A DNA stretch of 64,000 nucleotides, from positions 558,001 to 622,000 of the forward strand of contig CANLXH010000001.1 in NCBI GenBank assembly GCA_947495075.1, written 5' to 3'. How positions within the stretch are numbered: position 1 is the stretch's first letter; every line of letters starts with the position of its first letter. The stretch is from an uncultured Croceitalea sp. (lineage in GTDB: Bacteria > Bacteroidota > Bacteroidia > Flavobacteriales > Flavobacteriaceae). The notes beneath the pieces are model-generated. The model did no database searches, had not been told where the DNA came from, and saw only the letters and a list, made by a program, of their open reading frames with translations. The position numbers were made by a program, and so were the translations under genes. Shown piece after piece: positions 55,840 through 64,000 of this stretch.

Positions 55840-55988
55840 TATTTTACGCTTTGGCCAAGACATCTGAAAAACTCTAGATAGTCTTATCAACATAGTATAA
55901 AAAATAATACTTTTCATCTGTTAATTCATATTATTCATGATATTATGTCAATTCTCGATTTTGTAAAAATACTGGAAGTTAAAAGATG

Positions 55989-57032
55989 CTAGAACCTGTC
56001 CAGTATTTCTTTTCCAGTTTCTCCAAGAAATTCACCGATAGCACGCATGGCTAAACCACGTCCATTATCCCCATTCGTCATTACAATAAGTCCCCTTTTA
56101 GATTCTGGGAACAATACCATAAGAGCATTTACACCTGTATCACTCCCAGCATTAAATAGTGCATATTCGTTATTGGGTAAATCGGTAAAAACAATCCAAC
56201 CAAGACCAAAGTCAATACCTTCTCTAACAACTGAATGTGGTGCTATCATTTGATTATAGGTCTCTTTTTCAAGAGACTGTTGGTTTAGTATATTAACACA
56301 TAACTTGCTCAAATCTTCAATAGTAGTTAACAGGTTATCAGCAGCATTGACCTCATAAGCTTTTTCGTATTTGTAGGCTTTTCCTTCTTTATCGTGCGTC
56401 CCTGCAAATATTCTTTCATCAATGTTTTTATTCCAAGTTAAATAACTGTGGGTCATTTCATTGGGTTTAAATATTAAGGAGTCTGATAGTTTCTCTAAGG
56501 AGAGGTTAAGCTTGTTTTCTATTGATTTTCTTAAGTATTCAAAACCTTCGCCAGAATATTGAAACTTCGTTCCCGGTTCAAAATCAAAAGTTAGTTTTTT
56601 ACTCTCATTCATCCACCGCCAATTTTTAAATCCAGTTTGGTGACTTAAAACATGTCTGGTAGTAAGCTTTTTAAGATGAGTATTATTTTTTATATCTGGA
56701 TCTATCCAATAATTATATAAGGGCATATCTAAATTCCAAGAACTACTTTCCACCAGTTTTAAAGTTACAAGTGTCGTTATGGTTTTGGTCAATGATGCAA
56801 CATCAAATAGTGTGGGTTCTGTTACTCTTTGATTTTTAGAAATTTTACCCTGAACATGAGTTTCATGTATTTTTCCATTTTCTATTGTGGCAATAGCAAT
56901 TGCAGGAGTTTTTGATTCTGATAACCAGCTTTCAATGGTTTTTATATCTATGTTTTGTATTGAATTTTCTTGTTGTGCCGTTAGTTGTAAGTTAAAGCAG
57001 ATTACAAATAAGGTAAATAATTTTGATTTCAT
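55989..57032 (-). CDS. serine hydrolase, class C beta-lactamase fold
   Basis: A 347-residue secreted protein with a signal peptide (ends near TAQ). The catalytic SxxK is SLTK and the Tyr motif is YSGEGFEYL. This fold includes esterases, D-aminopeptidases and carboxypeptidases; beta-lactamase activity is not implied. It is intact, unlike the related gene at 52329-53416. Confidence 0.85.
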   Translation of the reverse strand: MKSKLFTLFVICFNLQLTAQQENSIQNIDIKTIESWLSESKTPAIAIATIENGKIHETHVQGKISKNQRVTEPTLFDVASLTKTITTLVTLKLVESSSWNLDMPLYNYWIDPDIKNNTHLKKLTTRHVLSHQTGFKNWRWMNESKKLTFDFEPGTKFQYSGEGFEYLRKSIENKLNLSLEKLSDSLIFKPNEMTHSYLTWNKNIDERIFAGTHDKEGKAYKYEKAYEVNAADNLLTTIEDLSKLCVNILNQQSLEKETYNQMIAPHSVVREGIDFGLGWIVFTDLPNNEYALFNAGSDTGVNALMVLFPESKRGLIVMTNGDNGRGLAMRAIGEFLGETGKEILDRF

Positions 57033-57121
57033 GATTTTGATTGATTTGCTATAAGATAGCGTAGAGTTAAATTTGTTTTCAGCTTGCGAGATGTATGACT
57101 ACATTAATCGAGATTCATTAG

Positions 57122-57919
57122 TTAATTTGTTTTTGTTGCTTCTTCTACAAGACTACCGTTTTCTTTAACCATAAACTTAGTAACCTGTCCTTCTTCATCC
57201 TTAATAAATTCTAGTGTAATTGGGGCTTCTTTAATAAAGAAAATATTTTCCTTCTCAGGATGTAATTCTGCTTTCATTTGACCTGCGTTCATAACTAAAA
57301 CACCTTCATTAGATAAATGTATTTTAACAAGTCCGGTTTTTGGAGCTTGGTATTTACCTACATAAAGAGCTAATGTGGCTTGAGACAACTCCAATTCACT
57401 TTTGTTCATATTAGAAGAAACTGCCTGATGATCGTAACTAAGCACACGAGACATTTTCCACTGTTTATTTTCTAATTTCCAAACATGGGTGAATTTAGCT
57501 TTTTCAATTAGTTTCTCTTTTTTATCATTTTCTTTAAAATAAAATAAATGTTCACCAGTAATTATAGCTCCATAATTATTCAAAGGATAAACATTCACCG
57601 TGCCTTCAATAGCTTCTCTACGTAGCGTACTATTTTTATTTCCACATAAACCATTAGCAACTTGTTCCATTAACTTGGATGATGTAGAAGTAAGTCCTCC
57701 TTTGTCGTGATAGAATTCTAGATCTTTAGTAAAAAATGTTTTGAATACCTCCAAATCACAACTATTATAGGAATCCCAAAATTCTACATCTAGCTTTAAA
57801 ATGATTTCATTTAAAGCCTTTTTTTGTGAATTATTATCGTTTTGAGCAGATAGATTACAGCTGAATAATCCTAGAATTACCAACAGTAATCCTATTCGAT
57901 TTTTAGATTTTAAACTCAT
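57122..57919 (-). CDS. DUF4440/SnoaL-like secreted protein
   Basis: A 265-residue protein with a signal peptide or lipobox (LFSCNLSAQ). The first part (LDVEFWDSYNSCDLEVFKTFF) is an NTF2-like fold of DUF4440 type and the last 80 residues (LYVGKYQAPKTG) resemble the DUF3471 domain found after beta-lactamase-like hydrolases. It follows the serine hydrolase gene by 89 bases on the same strand, so their products may act together. Confidence 0.75.
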   Translation of the reverse strand: MSLKSKNRIGLLLVILGLFSCNLSAQNDNNSQKKALNEIILKLDVEFWDSYNSCDLEVFKTFFTKDLEFYHDKGGLTSTSSKLMEQVANGLCGNKNSTLRREAIEGTVNVYPLNNYGAIITGEHLFYFKENDKKEKLIEKAKFTHVWKLENKQWKMSRVLSYDHQAVSSNMNKSELELSQATLALYVGKYQAPKTGLVKIHLSNEGVLVMNAGQMKAELHPEKENIFFIKEAPITLEFIKDEEGQVTKFMVKENGSLVEEATKTN

Positions 57920-58028
57920 TATTTTTGATTTTTTAATTGATGAATATTTAAGTTATGGGTATCAATAAGATTAATACTTTCCATGGGCAATAATAATTTT
58001 TAACATCAAAAAGCAATTCAAAAATAAC

Positions 58029-58058
58029 CCGACAAAAACCTGACAAAAACCTGACAAC
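58029..58058. repeat. direct repeats of 11 bp
   Basis: CYGACAAAAAC is repeated at 58029-58039 and 58040-58050, and a partial third unit runs from 58051. The 11-base period is near one helix turn. The repeat lies about 110 bases upstream of the DUF4440 gene and just after the XRE-regulator gene, so it could be a regulatory site. Confidence 0.45.
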
Positions 58059-58059
58059 T

Positions 58060-58599
58060 TCATAAAACACTAAATTTTAGCTTTATATGTAATGTTTTGT
58101 TTTTGTCCAATTCTATAGTATTACGGATTATAATATATGCATTGACAAAAAGTAATAAAAGTATTGCCATTGGAACTGTTTCACTATTGATCGAAATCCA
58201 TTTCCCAATAAAAGCACTTGCCAAAACAATAAGCGGAAATAATACTGTCCACAAAATCTGAATAGAAACAATTTGTTTGGTTATCGGGTTAAATGCCTGT
58301 TTCCAATACATAATTACGATAGGAAGAATAATGCTTCCGAATGGTATAATAATGAAGAATAAAGAGGATAGGTTTATTAATTTGATTAATGAAAGGTTGT
58401 CTTCTTTTTGTTTAAAATGAATATCAACTAATTTTTCTTTACTTATTTCCAAAGCTTTAGCTAGTGCTTCCAAGGTATGCCCTTTAAGCTCTTTTCCAGA
58501 TTCGATGCGTTGAATTGTTCTTACAGAAATATTTGCTTTTGCAGATAATTGTTCTTGAGTCAAATTTAATTGTTCTCTATATTTTAGTAAATGTGACAT
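58060..58599 (-). CDS. XRE-family regulator with membrane domain
   Basis: A 179-residue protein with an N-terminal helix-turn-helix (LKYREQLNLTQEQLSAKANI, then SVRTIQRIESG, residues 3-60) and about three membrane helices. Such membrane-bound XRE proteins are frequent in Flavobacteriaceae. It may repress the neighbouring secreted-protein genes in response to a membrane signal. Confidence 0.8.
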   Translation of the reverse strand: MSHLLKYREQLNLTQEQLSAKANISVRTIQRIESGKELKGHTLEALAKALEISKEKLVDIHFKQKEDNLSLIKLINLSSLFFIIIPFGSIILPIVIMYWKQAFNPITKQIVSIQILWTVLFPLIVLASAFIGKWISINSETVPMAILLLLFVNAYIIIRNTIELDKNKTLHIKLKFSVL

Positions 58600-58669
58600 T
58601 TTAGTTGTTTTTCATTATTTAGCTATCGTTTGTATACAAAAACGATTGAGTTCTCATTTGCAGGCCATA

Positions 58670-60127
58670 TTAGTTAGCGTTTTGCCTGCTAAATATTTTA
58701 TTATTCTGTAGTTCTTTTATTGCCTTAAGGATACTTTCTTTATCAGCATCAAGATTCTCAGCTATATTTTTAAATAGCGTTTGTCTGTCATTTGAATAAT
58801 CTAAAGCATAGTCAATAGGAACGCCAATATTTTCATAAGAATTACCATGATTATCCATATAAATTTCATTAGAAATAGAGAAAGTCCAACTATTTGGTAA
58901 CTTCTTTTCTAAAGCTGTTGAAAGCGCACCTTGAGTCGTAGTACCAATTCGCTTTAGATGGGGCATAGCCATTGAGCCAATGGCAAAAGCTTCTGCAGCA
59001 CTACCTGTTTGTTTTGATGTTAATACAAATACCGGTTTTGTATATGGATTAGAAGAAGCTTCAATGTATATAGGTAATATGGAAGAAAAACTACTTTTAT
59101 GTTTTAATTTAGTAGTTACAATCTGCCGTCTTTGATCGTTGAAACGCTTTAATATTTCAAAATTTACAGCATCTTGTCCACCACCGTTAAATCTAAGGTC
59201 AATGACAATTGACTTAGTATTCATCAAGTCATCCATAACCTTATCCATAATTTCACGAACTCCTTCTACTTCTTTTTTTATATAACTTCCTTCATCCATC
59301 TGATGAAAAGTTTTGACATACGCATCAACATATCCTAATTCTTTAATTAACGATTTGGGTATATTCAAATCAGCATAGAGCCACATTGATTTTATCTGTA
59401 TATAGCCAATACTGTCTTTCATTTTCCCCCAATTTATTAGCCAAGATTCTTCTGTCATATCTTCAGTAATATGATGTTTAGATACCAAGTTCGCAATTTC
59501 AAAATCCCCTATTTCTGTAAAACCTTCCCCAGAGGTTTCACTTCCTTCCCCATTTGTTAGCTCTAACTTCTCATAAATATCTTCTGTTGCTTCTAAATAA
59601 GCATGATTATCGTTTAGTAATTCTAGTGTCTCTTCTATTACTTTATATAATTCAATTTCTGAAGCAGTAATACCTAGTTTTTGTTTTTGTAATTCATAGA
59701 CCTCTTTCCAATTTAGGTTATTAAGTTCCATAAATGCATAGTGCTCTTGTACAGTTTTTGCAAAAACTTCAAAATTATATATAGGGTCTTTTTTCTTATT
59801 TTCTGGGAGTATGCTATTACATATACTCGGTGTTTTTTCGATTTTTGTGAACTTATGGGTCATTACACCTTTTAACATAAATAGCGTGTCATTTTTAAAT
59901 GATAATGACTCTTTAATCTCATTTAAATCACCCTTATTTGATGGTAAACATGAGACAGGTGTAATATCATAAAATGAATATTTAGTACTGTCCTGTATTT
60001 GAAGTATCCATCCACAACCAATCGATTTCCATGTTCCTTCTATTGATTGTTCACTTTTATCCTTAGGAACACATGAAATAATGGCTATAAAAAAAAATAA
60101 TACCAAATATTGAGTAAAAATTTTCAT
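58670..60127 (-). CDS. S41-family peptidase lipoprotein, copy 2
   Basis: A 485-residue lipoprotein (lipobox ISC) with the same layout as the copy at 54391: N-terminal GTWKSIGCGW domain, then a protease domain with SIVIDLRFNGGGQDAV and a catalytic Ser in TGSAAEAFA. Both metal-free serine protease motifs are complete. The gene lies upstream of the XRE regulator and in the same direction. Confidence 0.85.
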   Translation of the reverse strand: MKIFTQYLVLFFFIAIISCVPKDKSEQSIEGTWKSIGCGWILQIQDSTKYSFYDITPVSCLPSNKGDLNEIKESLSFKNDTLFMLKGVMTHKFTKIEKTPSICNSILPENKKKDPIYNFEVFAKTVQEHYAFMELNNLNWKEVYELQKQKLGITASEIELYKVIEETLELLNDNHAYLEATEDIYEKLELTNGEGSETSGEGFTEIGDFEIANLVSKHHITEDMTEESWLINWGKMKDSIGYIQIKSMWLYADLNIPKSLIKELGYVDAYVKTFHQMDEGSYIKKEVEGVREIMDKVMDDLMNTKSIVIDLRFNGGGQDAVNFEILKRFNDQRRQIVTTKLKHKSSFSSILPIYIEASSNPYTKPVFVLTSKQTGSAAEAFAIGSMAMPHLKRIGTTTQGALSTALEKKLPNSWTFSISNEIYMDNHGNSYENIGVPIDYALDYSNDRQTLFKNIAENLDADKESILKAIKELQNNKIFSRQNAN

Positions 60128-60316
60128 TTATTATAATTGATATTATTGCGTAATAGCCTTGCTCTTTTAAATAGATATTGTGAATACTCTGAATACGGTG
60201 ATTACCTTATGCAAAGTTTTTTATTTTGATTGATGATTTTTCAACTTCGCTTCACTTTATAAATTATTGTATTAGCTGGTTGATTAAAGATGATTGTATT
60301 AAAGTTTTGTTACAAT

Positions 60317-60367
60317 AAACCCCTTTAAGTTTTAATTTTTTTATATTATAAATACTTAAAAGGGTTT
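60317..60367 (-). terminator. possible terminator after NHL gene
   Basis: AAACCCCTTTAAG (60317-60329) and CTTAAAAGGGTTT (60355-60367) pair with one mismatch over a long AT-rich loop, 17 bases beyond the stop of the NHL gene. No T-tract follows the stem directly. Confidence 0.35.
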
Positions 60368-60383
60368 TAAATATTAGTTATTG

Positions 60384-61322
60384 TTAAAATTTTATAGCTC
60401 TTAAACCAGGTTCTCCAAATTGAGAGATATATAAAATGCGTCTTCGTTCATCAGCCGCAATACCATTAGGTTGGGAAAAAGTAGCTTCATCCAACTTCCC
60501 ATCTGCACTACCGTTTTCTCCAGTTCCTGCAAAGATTTCAGTAGTTCCATCAAAACCAACTTTATAGATGACATTTTCATTAATTCCCGTTGCATAAACT
60601 GCATCCTCAAAAATGGTCATATAGCCAATTGCAAATCCTTGTGTAGTATTTGGAATATTTGCAATTAATGAAACTTCCCCTTCTTGCGTAACTTTTAAAA
60701 TATCTGCAGTAAAAAAATTAGCTGTTATTATGTTTCCTTCGCTATCAATATCGATTCCTACACAGCCAAAAAGTCTATCGTCTGTTGCTAATACAGAAAT
60801 AGTACCATCTGGCATTACTTTATGTAGCGTAGGTGCAAAGAAATTTGCAACATAGATAATATCTTCATTATCTATAGTTATACCTGACGGCCAACCTGCA
60901 ATCTCTCCTACCTGTGAAGATGAGCCATCTGGTGAAACTTTGACTAAAACCCCGGATACGGCGTCGTTGTTATTCTCGGTATTAAAATAAAGATTACCAT
61001 TACTATCCAACGCACTACCCATAGGAGCTTCAAAACCACTTACTTTTTCGGTTACTTTTCCGTTTCGCTTCACTTGAAAAACTTGTGTGCCATTGTACTT
61101 ATTAAGCTCTGGGTCAAATGTGCCAAAATTTGAAGCCAATACGGTTCCATTGGGCGCCACGTAGAGACCATCATTTGCTGGAAATTCTGAACCTACCATA
61201 GTTTTTACTCTAATAGGTTTAGGACCACCACCTATAAAGTCTTTTACACAACCCGTTAAGGAAAGAGATAAGGCACAAATTAGTACCAACGTTGTTTTTA
61301 AAAATACTTTTGATTTTTTCAT
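60384..61322 (-). CDS. NHL-repeat lipoprotein
   Basis: A 312-residue lipoprotein (lipobox TGC at about residue 25) with NHL/SMP-30-type beta-propeller blades (for example GYMTIFEDAVYATG and QPNGIAADERRRILYISQFG). Such propellers bind ligands or act as lactonases; no metal-binding lactonase residues were identified. It lies downstream of the AraC regulator gene (84-base gap) and upstream of a S41 gene. Confidence 0.8.
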   Translation of the reverse strand: MKKSKVFLKTTLVLICALSLSLTGCVKDFIGGGPKPIRVKTMVGSEFPANDGLYVAPNGTVLASNFGTFDPELNKYNGTQVFQVKRNGKVTEKVSGFEAPMGSALDSNGNLYFNTENNNDAVSGVLVKVSPDGSSSQVGEIAGWPSGITIDNEDIIYVANFFAPTLHKVMPDGTISVLATDDRLFGCVGIDIDSEGNIITANFFTADILKVTQEGEVSLIANIPNTTQGFAIGYMTIFEDAVYATGINENVIYKVGFDGTTEIFAGTGENGSADGKLDEATFSQPNGIAADERRRILYISQFGEPGLRAIKF

Positions 61323-61406
61323 TTTATTAAAAGTTTTAATTGTTATTTCTTAAAACTATTAATGAGAAAAGCCAATATCGACACAATGGACACATTAGCA
61401 CTTATT

Positions 61407-62525
61407 TTAAGCTACATTTTTGTTTTTTAGATATTCCCTAGGCGTAGTGCCTACGGTAGTTTTGAATACCCTATTGAAAGTTGACTTTGAATTGAACCCG
61501 ACATCCATTGCCATTGCTAAAAGCGTATGTTTTTGATGTTCCTCTTGATTAATTTTGGCGATAAATTCTTCAATTCTGTGGCTATTGATATAGTCATAAA
61601 AAGAGCTCTGGTAAATTTGGTTCAGTAACCAAGAGAGATTGTTAGGTGAAGTATTTAGTTTGTCCGCAAGCTTTTTTAAAGTTAAATCGGATTGTCGGTA
61701 GATTTGCTCATCAGAAATATAATAATGAAGCCTTTTTTGTAATTTTTGAATTTCTTCTGGTTTTAAGCGATCTTTTTCTGTTTTGGATTTATCCTCAAAA
61801 GGCACCCTAAATATTTCAGGTTGTCGTAAAGTAAAATATCCTATTACGTAAATGAAAAGAGGTGTTGAAATCCACATTGTAACATAGTTGATATAAGCAA
61901 AGGGCCTTCTTAGAAAATTAGTACTTAAAAAACTCATTAGCCATAATACCATAAAAGTACCCAAGGTTAACTGCAACAGTCTCAAAAACTTATTTATTGA
62001 CTGATGATACGATAACTGCTTGTTTTCTTCCCTTTTGTATTGCCTTATTAATAAAAAAATCTTTATCCAATAAAAAATAAAAGAAACCAGTCCAGCAGCT
62101 TCTACAATAAAGAACATAAGGTTCAAATCTCCTGAAAAATACAGGCTATTAAATTCAGTTAACGGAAAACTTAAAGTCCAAAAATAGTATCCTAAATGGA
62201 GAGCCGCCGGTAAATAATGTCCCAATCTTAAACGAAAAGATGGACTTTCATTAAACATTAATCGTCTAACATAAGTGTAAATAAATGGTCCAAAAAGAAA
62301 GATTGTAGTATCGATTAATACACCGAACCGCCATACCCAATTTTCAGGAATGCGATAAGCTGAAATTCTACCGAAAAGCATTAAAACAGCTATCAACAAA
62401 AGAAATGAAAGTATCTTATTTGCGGACTTATTTCTATCATGGATAAGACGTAGGGAAACCGACAGAAATATTCCTTGACTCACCCCCAGGAATAATATGA
62501 TGTCTATAAAATTGAATGAGGCCAT
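61407..62525 (-). CDS. AraC-type regulator with seven-helix membrane domain
   Basis: A 372-residue protein: seven hydrophobic segments in the first 235 residues, then a C-terminal AraC/XylS DNA-binding domain (LTLKKLADKLNTSPNNLSWL and FNSKSTFNRVFKTTVGTTPREYL). Membrane-bound AraC regulators of this type are characteristic of Bacteroidetes. The ATG at 62525 is preferred to a TTG before it. The NHL gene downstream on the same strand is a candidate target. Confidence 0.88.
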   Translation of the reverse strand: MASFNFIDIILFLGVSQGIFLSVSLRLIHDRNKSANKILSFLLLIAVLMLFGRISAYRIPENWVWRFGVLIDTTIFLFGPFIYTYVRRLMFNESPSFRLRLGHYLPAALHLGYYFWTLSFPLTEFNSLYFSGDLNLMFFIVEAAGLVSFIFYWIKIFLLIRQYKREENKQLSYHQSINKFLRLLQLTLGTFMVLWLMSFLSTNFLRRPFAYINYVTMWISTPLFIYVIGYFTLRQPEIFRVPFEDKSKTEKDRLKPEEIQKLQKRLHYYISDEQIYRQSDLTLKKLADKLNTSPNNLSWLLNQIYQSSFYDYINSHRIEEFIAKINQEEHQKHTLLAMAMDVGFNSKSTFNRVFKTTVGTTPREYLKNKNVA

Positions 62526-63131
62526 AAAACACAACTTACTTCAAAAGTAAATTTTAATAGCTAAAAAAGAGTATCAATGGGTACAATTGCACTTAATGGA
62601 ATTAATCAAGATTGGATTAGTTGCTCATATCTAATTAAATCATGACTTCTTTTACCATATAGATTTGAAAAATTATATTTATGAGTATATAAAATATGAT
62701 ATAATAGAAAACGACTACATTCTTCTTTGGGGTATAAAAACAGCTTATGAAGTAGAACAAGAATTTTATCAAATTAAAAACGTGATATAGGTCTTAGAAA
62801 ATTTGTCTGACTTTTTGTTGCAAGTTTAGCTAAGAAATTAACTGTTTTATAACCAAACCATCTTCTGCACTATGGAAATTGAGCAAATATTTGCATAACC
62901 CCATGATTGAATGAATATTACCTCCTTTTAGACGAAAATACCCCTTAGTACCCATACCTGTCATGTTAATTTTATGTTAAGCATTTAATACTAACTAAAT
63001 ATGTCCGCTAATGAAATAAAACTCAGCCAAATCCATATGTTTCTGTATTAGTCAGTTATAACTGTTTTAATTGTAACCCTTTAGAGAAACAAATGTGATT
63101 TTTAATCAATTATAAAACTTTTAAAATTAAA
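62526..63131. other. gene-free intergenic stretch
   Basis: A 606-base AT-rich gap between divergent genes. One open frame near 62640-62790 is Tyr- and Ile-rich, has no ATG and was not accepted as a gene. No hairpin or repeat stands out. It must hold the promoters of the AraC regulator and the beta-helix gene. Confidence 0.45.
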
Positions 63132-64000
63132 ATGATGAAAAAAACTATACTATCATTATTACTATTATTATCATCCACTCTGATTTTTTCCCAGCAAAAG
63201 CGCATTGGTGATCCAGGGGTGGAATTCAATCAGAATGATATTAATCGCAATCAATCCAAATATCCACAAATGAATATTTGGAAGAATGCAGGTGTACAGG
63301 GCGGTATCCCCTATACGAGAACGGGGAACGACGGTTTCAATAGAATTGTTGATTTCACCAATGCCAAAAACTCAGATGGCCTCAATGCAGCTATTAATCA
63401 ACTTTCCAATCAGCTTAGCGGAAACCAAAAAGGACTGATTATGCTGCCTGTGGGCACCTATACCATAAATAAATCAGTGAGAATGAAGTCTGGAGTTTCC
63501 TTAAAGGGTAGGAATAGAAACACTGTGGTGTGTATGGTAAGCACCAAAGAAAACGGTGGCTTTCACTTTGAAAATATTCAAAGAGCAGGGCTCTATACGA
63601 TGACAATTAGAGGGGATGTTAAAAACAACAATGGGAACAAACTCAATAAGCCAAGGTATCCATGGAATTATGGTTTAGACCAAAATTTTGAGTTAAGAGG
63701 AACGGGTAATGAAAATACCCCCGTATTTATAAAAGATTCCAAAAATTGTTGGGTAGACAAGGTGAATATTATCAATGCTGCTAAGGAGCCTATAAGGGTT
63801 GCGGGACCAGATTCTGGGAATAATACCTTACGTGACCTTTATGTGGATGGTAGCTATAACAAGGCTGGTAGTGCACAAGGGTATTTTTTCATTCTTTCTG
63901 GACGAAACTTAATCACCGGTTGTAAAGTAACCCACTTAAGACATATTTCTCTGCAAGGTGACAATGCGGAATTCAATGTAGTCTATGATAACGATTTTAG
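63132..64000 (+). CDS. secreted parallel beta-helix protein, cut by window edge
   Basis: An ATG at 63132 (or the next one at 63135) opens a frame that runs to the right edge, about 289 codons. It starts with a signal peptide (MMKKTILSLLLLLSSTLIFS). The mature part has an NSDGLNAAINQL segment followed by short glycine- and asparagine-rich strands (LKGRNRNTVV, GRNLITGCKV), like the pectate-lyase-3 type right-handed beta-helix. A polysaccharide lyase or hydrolase is likely, but no active site can be fixed because the C-terminus is missing. Confidence 0.75.
   Translation, partial: MMKKTILSLLLLLSSTLIFSQQKRIGDPGVEFNQNDINRNQSKYPQMNIWKNAGVQGGIPYTRTGNDGFNRIVDFTNAKNSDGLNAAINQLSNQLSGNQKGLIMLPVGTYTINKSVRMKSGVSLKGRNRNTVVCMVSTKENGGFHFENIQRAGLYTMTIRGDVKNNNGNKLNKPRYPWNYGLDQNFELRGTGNENTPVFIKDSKNCWVDKVNIINAAKEPIRVAGPDSGNNTLRDLYVDGSYNKAGSAQGYFFILSGRNLITGCKVTHLRHISLQGDNAEFNVVYDNDF

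Noticed and set aside
62620-62790. Tyr- and Ile-rich frame in the right intergenic gap
   Set aside because: It has no ATG and its composition is what AT-rich non-coding DNA gives.

Overview
The window is AT-rich chromosomal DNA of a Bacteroidetes bacterium, most likely a marine member of the Flavobacteriaceae. The indicators are the BfmA/BtgA and DUF5712 mobilization proteins, Bacteroides-type TraM/TraN remnants, DUF4251 and FISUMP proteins, LytS/LytTR signalling, many short-signal lipoproteins, and almost no Shine-Dalgarno sequences. No rRNA or tRNA gene and no CRISPR array was seen.

Region 1 (1-8.5 kb, all minus strand) looks like an integrative mobilizable element. From right to left it holds ssb, radC, a structured non-coding stretch that may be oriT, a mobilization operon (BfmA-like accessory protein, HUH relaxase MobB, VirD4/TraG coupling protein), a short tyrosine recombinase, and the first two genes of a Qat anti-phage system (qatA, qatB). 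qatC and qatD would lie beyond the left edge.

Region 2 (8.8-34 kb) is an energy-metabolism and envelope region. It has pta-ackA, two tandem HtrA-like proteases, a LytS/LytTR pair, pfkA, a short Usp-like protein, an SLC13-type transporter, a glutamate symporter, an unusual pyruvate kinase, four lipoproteins of two unknown families, and three paralogous membrane-anchored class III nucleotide cyclases. A decayed ccsA fragment and several sub-50-codon membrane proteins lie between these genes.

Region 3 (34-42 kb, minus strand) is one long operon for periplasmic nitrate reduction: outer-membrane porin, NapD, NapA, two tetraheme cytochromes, a four-cluster Fe-S protein, an NrfD-type membrane quinol dehydrogenase and a small DUF7009-like protein. 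With the Pta/AckA, Pfk and Pyk genes, this suggests a lineage equipped for low-oxygen growth.

Region 4 (42-50.7 kb, minus strand) is an RND efflux operon. Its outer-membrane channel is fused to an ABC-type substrate-binding domain, and it also carries a beta-barrel protein and a two-pore-type potassium channel. A perfect 7-3-7 palindrome lies just upstream.

Region 5 (50.8-64 kb) mixes remnants and secreted proteins. It has traN and an N-terminally cut traM, a frameshifted serine hydrolase, a FISUMP lipoprotein, two S41-type proteases, an intact serine hydrolase, a DUF4440 protein, a membrane-bound XRE regulator, an NHL-repeat lipoprotein, a seven-helix AraC regulator, and the start of a secreted parallel beta-helix protein cut by the right edge.
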